Origin: Nitriliruptoraceae bacterium
Lineage (GTDB): Bacteria; Actinomycetota; Nitriliruptoria; Nitriliruptorales; Nitriliruptoraceae
Reading direction: 5' to 3'
DNA length: 9,745 nt
Assembly (NCBI GenBank): GCA_003554005.1
Contig: PWEU01000412.1
Location: forward strand, 1-9,745
Position numbers and translations under genes: made by a program. The notes under the pieces were generated by a model. That model was not told the origin of the DNA. It was given only the letters and a program-made list of their open reading frames with translations, and did not search any database. Below are positions 1 to 6,204 of this stretch, one piece after another; the first letter of the stretch is position 1, and each line of letters starts with the position of its first letter.

Positions 1-1
1 A

Positions 2-22
2 CTCGGGACCTGGCGGTCCGAG
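2..22. terminator. GC-rich hairpin at the window edge, possible terminator
   Basis: The arms CTC-G-GGACC and GGTCC-GAG pair around the four-base loop TGGC, giving eight base pairs with one bulged G at position 5. It lies just before the hydrolase ribosome binding site and could end an upstream transcript that lies outside the window. No T-run follows it. The same bases are also in frame with the hydrolase, so a chance hairpin in coding or leader sequence is possible. Confidence 0.25.
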
Positions 23-58
23 CTGTCCCACGGGTCATCGGCGACGAGGGAGGCCGAG

Positions 59-949
59 GTGCCAGCGCGACCGGACGGCGGTCTCCGTTGGCACCGCACG
101 ACCATCGACGGCAGGACCGTGGCCTACGGGGACGCTGGTGACGGCCCGGCCGTGGTGTTCCTGCACGGGTGGGGCCTGACGGCCCGCTCCTACGCCCAGA
201 CCTTCCCTCTGATCGCCGCCAGCGGCTCCCGGGTGATCGCGCCGGCGTTGCCCGGCTTCGGACGCAGCGACCCGCTGGACGGCGAGTACACCTTCCCGCG
301 GCTGGCCACCTGGGTCCTCGAGCTCCTCGACACCCTCGACCTGCGCGACCCCGTGACCTTGGTCGGGCACTCCTTCGGTGGTGGGGTCGCGACGGCGACC
401 GCCTGGGAGCAACCCGACCGGGTACGCGCGCTCGTGCTGGTCAACTCCATCGGCGGCTCGGTTTGGAAGGAGTCGCGCAAGGGCTTGCGCAGCCTGGCGG
501 ACCGCCCGCTGTGGGACTGGGGTCTGCACCTGCCGGGGGAGTTCCGTCGTCGGGACTACCGCCGGGTCCTGCCGGTGGTGGTGCGCGACCTGGTCGGCAA
601 CGCCCTCGCCAACCCGGGAGCGATGCGGCGCGCGGGCGACCTCGCGCGGAACGCCGACCTGCGGGTGGAGCTGACCACCCTGGCCGAACGGGGGCTGCCG
701 GTCTCCATCCTGTGGGGCGGGGAGGACCAGGTCGTGCCCGAGGCGACCTTCCTGGCCATGTGCGACGCGGCTGGCGCCCCGGGCGACATCATCCCCGAGG
801 CGGGCCACTCCTGGTTGATCGCCGACCCCGAGGGCTTCGGTGAACTGGTCACCAACTCCCTGACGGTCCAGCAGACCCTCGCCGAGCGCACCGCCGACCC
901 AGATCGTCCCCGGGAGGGACAGGACGACCCGATCGGTCGCAGCGCCTGA
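59..949 (+). CDS. alpha/beta hydrolase fold protein
   Basis: A 296-residue alpha/beta hydrolase, a typical length for the family. Visible landmarks are the oxyanion-hole motif HGWG at residues 36-39, the nucleophile elbow GHSFGG with Ser105 at 103-108, the acid loop WGGEDQVVP with Asp223, and the catalytic His250 in EAGHSW. Residues 135-200 form the variable cap. There is no signal peptide, so it is probably cytoplasmic. The motifs give a Ser-His-Asp hydrolase but not the substrate; esterase, lipase-like, haloperoxidase-like or C-C hydrolase activity are all open. The GTG at 59 is chosen because GAGGGAGG lies five bases upstream. The frame stays open to the left edge, so a longer protein cannot be excluded. 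The last 25 residues are polar and look disordered. It converges on ppc. Confidence 0.88.
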   Translation: MPARPDGGLRWHRTTIDGRTVAYGDAGDGPAVVFLHGWGLTARSYAQTFPLIAASGSRVIAPALPGFGRSDPLDGEYTFPRLATWVLELLDTLDLRDPVTLVGHSFGGGVATATAWEQPDRVRALVLVNSIGGSVWKESRKGLRSLADRPLWDWGLHLPGEFRRRDYRRVLPVVVRDLVGNALANPGAMRRAGDLARNADLRVELTTLAERGLPVSILWGGEDQVVPEATFLAMCDAAGAPGDIIPEAGHSWLIADPEGFGELVTNSLTVQQTLAERTADPDRPREGQDDPIGRSA

Positions 950-959
950 GACCACCGGG

Positions 960-985
960 CGGGTCCGGAGCGGGGTCCGGACCCG
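960..985. terminator. bidirectional hairpin terminator between hydrolase gene and ppc
   Basis: Arms CGGGTCCGGA (960-969) and TCCGGACCCG (976-985) are perfect 10-bp reverse complements around a six-base loop. The hairpin begins 11 bases after the hydrolase stop and 20 bases past the ppc stop on the other strand, so it is well placed to end both converging transcripts. There is no clear T-run on either side, as is common for hairpin terminators in high-GC actinobacteria. Confidence 0.75.
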
Positions 986-1004
986 TGGGCTGCAGGAACC
1001 GGGG

Positions 1005-3707
1005 TCAGCCCGTGTTCTGCAGCCCCGCCGACAGCCCCGCCACCGTGGTCTTGACGACCAGCTGGTCGAAGGGGTCGGGCTCGTCCTGCGAACGCAGCCG
1101 CGACAACGTCGCGAGCTGCAGCAACGACAGGGCGTCGATGTCGGGCCGACGCAGGGACACCGCCGCACGCAGCGCGGGCTGACGCTCCAGGAGCGACTCC
1201 TGACCGGTGACCTTCAGCAACCACTCCTCGGTCAGCTCCCACTCCGCCATGATGGCCTCGGTGAGCGTGGGGTCGTTGCCGAGCTCGAGCGCGGAGCGAC
1301 CGAGCAGCTTGTCGGCCTTCGCCAAGCTCATCTCGGCCATCTCCAGCACGGGCTGGAAGAACGGCCACTCGCGACGCATGGCGCGCAGCAGGTCCAGACC
1401 ACCCTCCTGCTCGCCCACGGCGGCGAGACCGGTCCCGACGCCGTACCAGCCGGTCAGGTTGACCCGGCTCTGGGACCAGGCGAACACCCACGGGATCGCC
1501 CGCAGCGACGACAGGTCACGGGCCTTGGTGCGGTGCGCGGGACGCGACCCGATGGCCAGCTGCCCGATCTCGTCGTAGGGGGGGGCCAGGGCGAAGTACT
1601 CAGCGAAGCCCTCGGCATCGATCAGGTCCCGGAAGCGGCGCTCGCTGGCGGCAGCCATCTGGCTGGCCACGTCGGCGAAGCGTTCCTCCTGCCGCCACGC
1701 CCGCTCCTCGGCGTGGGGGGTGGAGGGCGCCAGCACGGCGTTGACGGTGCGCTCCAGGTGGCGACGTCCGGTGTTCACCGAGCGGTACCGCGCGAAGATG
1801 ACCTCGCCCTGCTCGGTGACCTTGAAGCGCCCGTCGACCGAGCCTCCGCCCTGGCCCCGGATCGCCCGGTTGAGCGGCCCGCCGCCCCGGCCCATCGAGC
1901 CACCACGACCGTGGAAGAAGGTCAGCTCGATGTCCTGGTCGCGGGCCCACCGGGCCAGCTGGCCCTGGAGCTGGTGCAACGCGACGTGGGCCGCGAGCAG
2001 GCCCGCGTCCTTCGCCGAGTCGGAGTAGCCGATCATCACCTCGAGCTCGCGTCCGACCGCCTCGAGCCGCTCCCGCTCCCCCGGCGCCGCCAGCACCTCA
2101 TCGAGGACCTGTGGCGCACGCTGCAGATCGGCCCGGGTCTCGAACAGCGGGACCACGCTCAGGCGGAAGCTCGCGAACTCCTCGTCGGTCAACGCAGCCC
2201 GGACCAGGGCACGGACGGCGAGGAGGTCGGCCGCCGTGGTCGTGAAGGAGATGACGTAGCGGTAGCAGGCCTCCGGGCCGTAGCGCTGCTGCAGGTCCCA
2301 CATCGCCCGGACCGTGTCCAGTGCCTCGCGGGCCTCGTCGCTGCTCGGTTCCGTGCCCTCGGGCCACCCGTCCTGGATCAGCTGCGCCAGCGCGGCCACG
2401 TCACCGGCCGTGCCGGGACGCAGATCCTCGAGCACCCGCCGGTGGACCGCGGCGTGCTGACGGACCTCCAGCGAGGCGAGGGGGAAGCCGAAGCTCTCCG
2501 CCCGCCACTTCAGGTCCTGGAGCACACCGTAGGCCAGCCGCGGGTTGCCCCCGTCCAGCAGCGAGCGTTGCACCAGGTCGAGCTCGGCGATGAACTCGTC
2601 CGGCCCGCCGTAGGCCGCCTCCCCACCGAGCCTGGTCGCGTGGAGCCGGTCCGCAGCCAGCTCCAGCTTGTGGCGGTAGGGCTGTTGCGGCGCGACCCGT
2701 TCGAGCTCGGCCGCGGCCTCCGGCGAGCGCGCGCGGTCGTCAGCCAGACGCTGCTCGAACTCCGCGGTCACGGGCGCGCCGCTGGCGGGATCCGCGCTCA
2801 GGCTCAGCGCCACGGCCCGGGTGTGCTCCTCCAGGCGGAGCAACGCTTCCTCGGCGTAGCGCTGCCCGGTCTCGCGGGTCACCTCAGCGGTCACGAAGGG
2901 GTTGCCGTCCCGGTCGCCGCCGACCCAGCTGCCGTAGCGCATGAAGGCGCCGGTCAGCGGCTCCCGCCCGCCGACGGTGGTCGGGTCGAGGGCGCGGTCG
3001 ACCTCACGGTAGACGTCGGCGACCACCTGGAAGACCTGTTGGCCGAGCACCGCGATCACCCGCTCCACCTCGTCGATCGGCTGGGGTCGCGTGGGGCGGA
3101 AGGGCGAGGTGCGCCACAGGTTCGTGACCTCCTCCACCAGTCGCCGGCGGATGTCCTGGATCAGGGCGTCGTCCACCTCGATCTCGTCGAACCGCTTCAG
3201 CTCAGCCGCGACCCGGCGCAGGATCCGGGTGACCGAGCGGCGTCGTGCCTCCGTCGGGTGGGCGGTGAACACGGGGTGGATCCGCAGACGTTGCACGAGA
3301 CGGCGGGTGTCGTACTTGCCGAGCAGGGAGGTGACCTCGCTGACCCCGGCGACGATGCCCTCGCCGTCGACCTGGCCGGCGCGTCCCTTCATCCGGCTGG
3401 TCTTGATCCGTTGACGGTCCTCAGCGATGTTCAGCAGCAGACAGTGTGCCGTCAAGGCATAGGCGATCTTGCGCGCGACGTCCGGTTCGAGCTCACCCAC
3501 CTCGGCGAGCAGTTCGTCGACCGAGCCGCTCCCGGTCGTCCGCAGCCGGACCACGGAGTCGCGCAGCCAGGTGACCTTGTCGACGAACCCCTGCCCTTCG
3601 CACTCGGCGAGGGCGTCCTCCAGGACGCCGGCCAGCAGCGCGACCTCGTACTGGAGCCCTTCGGGTAGCTGGGGCGGCAGGGGGCGCAGGGGGTGGTGAG
3701 TAGGCAC
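1005..3707 (-). CDS. ppc: phosphoenolpyruvate carboxylase
   Basis: Carboxylates phosphoenolpyruvate with bicarbonate to oxaloacetate, the anaplerotic feed into the TCA cycle and the aspartate family; cytoplasmic and normally a homotetramer. The 900 residues cover the full family length (E. coli enzyme 883). Motifs in order: VFTAHPTEARRRS at 146-158 with catalytic His150; GGDRDGNP at 263-270; GYSDSAKDAG with Lys566; and the glycine-rich loop FHGRGGSMGRGGGP at 598-611 with His599 and Arg601. The end is QNTG, close to the family's RNTG. By alignment from memory with E. coli, the aspartate-inhibitor residues Lys773, Arg832, Arg587 and Asn881 correspond to Lys797, Arg853, Arg607 and Asn898, so feedback inhibition by aspartate or malate is predicted. 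The GTG at 3707 is the only start before an upstream in-frame stop; its ribosome site (GGGA) is weak. It follows the ferritin-like gene on the same strand after a gap of about 145 bases. Confidence 0.98.
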   Translation of the reverse strand: MPTHHPLRPLPPQLPEGLQYEVALLAGVLEDALAECEGQGFVDKVTWLRDSVVRLRTTGSGSVDELLAEVGELEPDVARKIAYALTAHCLLLNIAEDRQRIKTSRMKGRAGQVDGEGIVAGVSEVTSLLGKYDTRRLVQRLRIHPVFTAHPTEARRRSVTRILRRVAAELKRFDEIEVDDALIQDIRRRLVEEVTNLWRTSPFRPTRPQPIDEVERVIAVLGQQVFQVVADVYREVDRALDPTTVGGREPLTGAFMRYGSWVGGDRDGNPFVTAEVTRETGQRYAEEALLRLEEHTRAVALSLSADPASGAPVTAEFEQRLADDRARSPEAAAELERVAPQQPYRHKLELAADRLHATRLGGEAAYGGPDEFIAELDLVQRSLLDGGNPRLAYGVLQDLKWRAESFGFPLASLEVRQHAAVHRRVLEDLRPGTAGDVAALAQLIQDGWPEGTEPSSDEAREALDTVRAMWDLQQRYGPEACYRYVISFTTTAADLLAVRALVRAALTDEEFASFRLSVVPLFETRADLQRAPQVLDEVLAAPGERERLEAVGRELEVMIGYSDSAKDAGLLAAHVALHQLQGQLARWARDQDIELTFFHGRGGSMGRGGGPLNRAIRGQGGGSVDGRFKVTEQGEVIFARYRSVNTGRRHLERTVNAVLAPSTPHAEERAWRQEERFADVASQMAAASERRFRDLIDAEGFAEYFALAPPYDEIGQLAIGSRPAHRTKARDLSSLRAIPWVFAWSQSRVNLTGWYGVGTGLAAVGEQEGGLDLLRAMRREWPFFQPVLEMAEMSLAKADKLLGRSALELGNDPTLTEAIMAEWELTEEWLLKVTGQESLLERQPALRAAVSLRRPDIDALSLLQLATLSRLRSQDEPDPFDQLVVKTTVAGLSAGLQNTG

Positions 3708-3743
3708 GGTGGTCCCGTCATCGACGACAGCACGTTGCGACTC

Positions 3744-3749
3744 ACGCTA
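3744..3749 (-). promoter_or_regulatory. possible -10 element for ppc
   Basis: Read on the minus strand this is TAGCGT, which fits the actinobacterial TANNNT pattern. It sits 36 bases before the ppc GTG, leaving a leader of roughly 30 bases. I see no convincing -35 element 16-19 bases further upstream, so the call is weak. The gap 3708-3850 otherwise holds only imperfect GC-rich hairpins, such as CCCTC/GAGGG at 3795-3820. Confidence 0.22.
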
Positions 3750-3850
3750 GCCAGGAAGGTGACGCCCCCGGGGCCCACGCCCCTGTCCGGAGGTCCCTCG
3801 CAGAACGGACTCGGGGAGGGTCCGCGCAGCTGCGACGCACCCGCGAGGTC

Positions 3851-4552
3851 TCAGTCCTCCACGAGGTCTTCCAGCCCGAGCGCCACCGTCCGCCGCCGGT
3901 GACCGGTCAGGACCTCCATCGCGAGACGCTTGACCTGAGACTCCGCGGACGTGCCCTCCTGCGCCGCAGCGCCGGCGAACAGCACCTTCAGCGCGTCGGT
4001 CTCGCCCATCGCCTCCTGGTAGCTGGTCAGGGCGCGGCCGAGGAGGTCACCCGAGAGCTGTCGCGCCCGGCCGACCCCGTCCTCGTCGACGAGCTGCTCC
4101 CTGAGCTGCTCGACCGCTGCGGACTCGAACTGCTCGCGACCCGCGATGGCCTCGACCACGAGCTGCCCGGTGTCGTGGTCGAGGACCGGCGCGATCGCGG
4201 TGGCGAAGTCGGCCGCGATCGGCAGGCCGAGCGCGAAGAACACGCTGGTCCCGAACCAGTCGTCGAGAGGCGCCCGGTCGAAGTAGGCGTCGAAGTGCGG
4301 CTTCATGGCGTCCATCATGCGCTCGGGCTCGTCGACCCTGGCCGCGAGGTCGGCCTGCAGCGTCCGGTAGGCCGCGAGCTCGTACTCGACGACCGCGGCA
4401 GCCCGATCGGCGGTCGCAGCGTCCGGAGCGACCGCGATGACGCGGGCCGCGGCATCGATCGCCCGCAGCTGCCCGTAGACCAGGGCCCCGAGGAGCTCGG
4501 CCGTCGCCGCTGCTCGGGCCTCGGGCGTTGGTGCTTGGGTGGTGTCGCTCAC
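3851..4552 (-). CDS. ferritin-like fold protein of the MiaE-like family
   Basis: A 233-residue, mostly helical protein without signal peptide or membrane segments. Its layout matches actinobacterial 'ferritin-like fold-containing' proteins (Pfam MiaE_2, named for similarity to the tRNA hydroxylase MiaE): LLGALVYGQLRAID at 20-33, EYELAAYRTLQADL at 56-69, PIAADFATAIAPVLD at 111-125, and the C-terminal HRRRTVALGLEDL. The family has no settled function in actinobacteria, so I give none. From memory, relatives carry Glu in the first helix and an E-x-x-H in the second; here these positions read Gln28 and Glu58...Ala61, suggesting lost metal ligands. The GTG at 4552 is chosen because it lies two bases after the iclR stop, follows GGAGGG, and gives the common N-terminus M-S-D-T-T. 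An ATG at 4579 with GGAG upstream would add nine residues and overlap iclR. It is probably co-transcribed with iclR. Confidence 0.72.
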   Translation of the reverse strand: MSDTTQAPTPEARAAATAELLGALVYGQLRAIDAAARVIAVAPDAATADRAAAVVEYELAAYRTLQADLAARVDEPERMMDAMKPHFDAYFDRAPLDDWFGTSVFFALGLPIAADFATAIAPVLDHDTGQLVVEAIAGREQFESAAVEQLREQLVDEDGVGRARQLSGDLLGRALTSYQEAMGETDALKVLFAGAAAQEGTSAESQVKRLAMEVLTGHRRRTVALGLEDLVED

Positions 4553-4554
4553 GA

Positions 4555-5292
4555 TCAGGTTGCCCTCCGCGGCCGCCATCCGAGCCGCTCCGAGATCTCC
4601 CGCGCGGACCGCAGCACGCGCAGCGCGATGGTCTCCGGCTCCGGGAGCCGGGCCGTAGGGGCCACGATACCGACCGCAGCCACGGCCTTGCCGGTGTGGT
4701 CGAACACCGGCGCGGCGACACCGGAGGCCCCGGGCTCGAGCTCATCGCGGGTGTAGGCGACCCCTCGTTGGCGGACCGACTGCAGCTCGGGACTGCGGGC
4801 GCCCTCCGGGAGGAAGGCCAGCAGCGCCTTGCCGTGGGCCGCGACCCCCAGGGGATGCCGGAACCCGACCCGGTAGTTCACCTGCACGAAGCGGTCGCCG
4901 GGCTCGATGACCTCGACGACGACCAGGTCGTCGCGATCGCGGACCGCGAGGCACGCGGTCTCGCCCGTGTCATCCGACAGCGACCGCAGCGGTGGACCGG
5001 CCAGGCGTCGGACCTCCAGCCCCTGCGCAGCCCGGACGCCGAGCTCCAGCATCGACAGGCCGAGCCGGTACCGCCGCGTCTCTGCGTCGCGGGTGACGAA
5101 GCCCTCCGCGACGAGGGTGTCGAGCAGGCGGTAGAGCACCGCCCGGTCCAGCCCCGTGCTCTCTGCCAGCCCGGAGACGGTCGCACCGTCGTTGTGTTCC
5201 CCCAGCGCGTTCAGCAGCGACAGACCGCGGGAGAGGGTGCGTGACCCACTGGATCGCCGACCCCTCCTGACGTCGACCTCGGTCTCGCTCAC
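4555..5292 (-). CDS. IclR-family transcriptional regulator
   Basis: A 245-residue DNA-binding regulator, the usual IclR length. Residues 15-70 form the N-terminal winged helix-turn-helix (SRGLSLLNALGEH, then VSGLAESTGLDRAVLYRLLDTLVAEGFVTRD). Residues 80-240 form the GAF-like effector domain, with RHPLGVAAHGKALLAFLP at 145-162, RGVAYTRDELEPGASGVAAPV at 176-196 and GKAVAAVGIVAPTARLP. IclR proteins bind small organic acids or aromatics and act as repressors or activators; the ligand cannot be read from the sequence. The GTG at 5292 is chosen because of the strong purine-rich ribosome site six bases before it. An upstream ATG at 5427 would add 45 atypical residues and would lie on the predicted promoter. 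It sits at the head of a minus-strand run with the ferritin-like gene and ppc, divergent from clpP. Autoregulation is likely by family habit. Confidence 0.93.
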   Translation of the reverse strand: MSETEVDVRRGRRSSGSRTLSRGLSLLNALGEHNDGATVSGLAESTGLDRAVLYRLLDTLVAEGFVTRDAETRRYRLGLSMLELGVRAAQGLEVRRLAGPPLRSLSDDTGETACLAVRDRDDLVVVEVIEPGDRFVQVNYRVGFRHPLGVAAHGKALLAFLPEGARSPELQSVRQRGVAYTRDELEPGASGVAAPVFDHTGKAVAAVGIVAPTARLPEPETIALRVLRSAREISERLGWRPRRAT

Positions 5293-5298
5293 GGGACT

Positions 5299-5304
5299 CC
5301 CTCC
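5299..5304 (-). promoter_or_regulatory. ribosome binding site that fixes the iclR start
   Basis: On the minus strand this is GGAGGG, within the longer purine run AAGGGAGGAGGGAG, and it ends six bases before the GTG at 5292. This near-ideal spacing is the main reason for preferring 5292 over the upstream ATG at 5427. Confidence 0.75.
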
Positions 5305-5315
5305 TCCCTTCGCAG

Positions 5316-5328
5316 CTGGTGCAACCAG
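5316..5328. repeat. short inverted repeat in the iclR leader
   Basis: CTGGT-GCA-ACCAG, two perfect 5-bp arms around three bases, lies directly upstream of the iclR ribosome site (24 bases from the start codon). IclR proteins bind short palindromes near their own genes, so this is a candidate operator. The arms are short enough that chance is a real alternative. Confidence 0.3.
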
Positions 5329-5370
5329 GTGGTCCGGTGCTGTCCAGTGATCTGCTCGGGATCCGCGTCG

Positions 5371-5388
5371 CCGCACACCAGCGTGCGG
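5371..5388. repeat. inverted repeat in the iclR-clpP intergenic region
   Basis: CCGCAC and GTGCGG are perfect 6-bp arms around ACCAGC. One G-T and one C-G pair would extend the stem outward to 5369-5390. It falls in the predicted iclR leader and could be a regulator site or an RNA hairpin. No protein can be named for it. Confidence 0.35.
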
Positions 5389-5398
5389 TGGTCGCGGG

Positions 5399-5427
5399 AG
5401 TGTGCTGCGCGACCCGCGCACGGTCAA
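5399..5427 (-). promoter_or_regulatory. predicted iclR promoter with a palindrome in its spacer
   Basis: On the minus strand, TTGACC (5427-5422) matches the -35 consensus at five of six bases. After a 17-base spacer comes CACACT (5404-5399) as a poor -10 element. Within the spacer, TGCGCG-ACC-CGCGCA (plus strand, 5406-5420) is a perfect 15-base palindrome-like inverted repeat, well placed to let a bound repressor block polymerase. The start of transcription would lie near 5392, giving a leader of about 100 bases. IclR itself is the natural candidate to bind here, but that is inference. Confidence 0.42.
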
Positions 5428-5522
5428 GGCCTGAAGCCCGGCTGGACGGCCGGTCCCCGCGAACCTGCCGCAACGGCTGAGCGTCCGCGACGCAGCCTCG
5501 CGGGCACCCCGTCACCCATCGC

Positions 5523-5528
5523 TACCAT
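5523..5528 (+). promoter_or_regulatory. possible -10 element for clpP
   Basis: TACCAT fits TANNNT and lies 47 bases before the clpP start codon. No clear -35 is visible 16-19 bases upstream. If it is used, transcription would begin at about 5535, at the edge of the inverted repeat that follows. Confidence 0.3.
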
Positions 5529-5534
5529 CCCCGC

Positions 5535-5553
5535 CGTGACGGCAGACGTCACG
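5535..5553. repeat. perfect 7-5-7 inverted repeat upstream of clpP
   Basis: CGTGACG (5535-5541) and CGTCACG (5547-5553) are exact reverse complements around GCAGA. The repeat lies between the possible -10 element and the clpP ribosome site AAGGA (5565-5569), so it could be an operator at the transcription start or a leader hairpin. It does not look like the ClgR-type sites I know for actinobacterial clp genes. Confidence 0.5.
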
Positions 5554-5575
5554 ATCCCGACGAGAAGGACGGTCC

Positions 5576-6145
5576 GTGGCCGAGGAGATCGAGAAGCTAC
5601 TGGGTGGCTCACGCCGCGCCTTCGACACGCTGTTCGAGTCGCGCATCCTGTTCCTGAAGGGCCCCCTGGAGGACGATGTCGCCGACGCCCTGGTCGCGCA
5701 GCTGCTCGCTCTCGACGCTGCCAGCGACGAGGACATCACCCTCTACATCAACTCCCCTGGTGGGATCATCACGGGGATGTTCGCGATCTACGACTCCGTG
5801 CGGCTGCTGAAGAGCAAGGTGAACGTGCGCTGCATCGGGCTGGCCGCCTCGGCCGGTGCGTTCCTGCTGGCCACCGGGACCGGGACCCGCTCGGCGACCG
5901 AGAACGCCCGCATCATGATCCACCAGCCGCTGGGTGGCGCCCGGGGGACGGCCAAGGACATCGAGATCCAGGCCAGGAACATCGTGTGGATCCGCGAACG
6001 CATCAACGAGATCCTGGCTGAACGGACCGGGCAGTCGCTGGAGACGATCCAGAAGGACACCGACCGCGACAAGTGGATGACCGCCGCCGAGGCCCTGGAG
6101 TACGGCCTGATCGACGAGGTCATGGAGCCGGGTCGCGGCAGCTGA
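5576..6145 (+). CDS. clpP: ATP-dependent Clp protease proteolytic subunit (divergent type)
   Basis: A serine peptidase that forms a barrel-shaped tetradecamer and degrades proteins fed to it by a Clp ATPase in the cytoplasm. The 189 residues include LYINSPGG at 57-63, the nucleophile Ser92 in GLAASAGAFLL, catalytic His116 in IMIHQPLGG, and Asp165 in DTDRDKW, so the triad is intact. Compared with E. coli ClpP, the strand between Ser and His reads TGTGTRSATENAR and is one residue shorter. The N-terminus starts directly at EEIEKLLGGSRRAFDTLFESRILFL, without the usual propeptide and axial-loop sequence. These features suggest a ClpP paralogue separate from the ClpP1/ClpP2 pair; no second clpP or clpX is in the window. 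The GTG at 5576 follows AAGGA by six bases. The amidotransferase gene follows on the same strand. Confidence 0.93.
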   Translation: MAEEIEKLLGGSRRAFDTLFESRILFLKGPLEDDVADALVAQLLALDAASDEDITLYINSPGGIITGMFAIYDSVRLLKSKVNVRCIGLAASAGAFLLATGTGTRSATENARIMIHQPLGGARGTAKDIEIQARNIVWIRERINEILAERTGQSLETIQKDTDRDKWMTAAEALEYGLIDEVMEPGRGS

Positions 6146-6204
6146 CGGGCAGGCCCCTGGTGATCGACGGCGACGCGGTAGCCGCCCCCGAGGGCGCCAC
6201 CGCC

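Noticed and set aside
6..40. A divergent gene starting at ATG near 40 on the minus strand and leaving the window
   Set aside because: Only about a dozen codons are visible and there is no ribosome binding site before the ATG, so it cannot be supported.
35..1168. A 377-codon minus-strand frame opposite the hydrolase gene
   Set aside because: The plus strand there encodes a hydrolase with all catalytic motifs. The minus frame is low in hydrophobic residues and would cross the terminator and the ppc end.
1533..3668. A long open frame of about 711 codons on the plus strand opposite ppc
   Set aside because: It is the mirror of a clearly real, full-length ppc. Its translation has no recognisable motifs and is Arg/Gly/Pro-rich, as antisense frames in high-GC genes usually are.
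3825..3834. The 10-base palindrome CGCAGCTGCG after the ferritin-like gene
   Set aside because: It is short, has no loop to form a good hairpin, and such GC-rich palindromes are expected by chance in this DNA.
5293..5427. An N-terminal extension of the IclR protein starting at ATG 5427
   Set aside because: The 45 extra residues do not resemble IclR proteins, the predicted promoter lies at the same place, and the strong ribosome site sits before GTG 5292.
6073..6204. An amidotransferase start at ATG 6073 inside clpP
   Set aside because: It would overlap clpP by 73 bases and add an Arg-rich stretch with no family similarity; GTG 6205 gives the normal family N-terminus.
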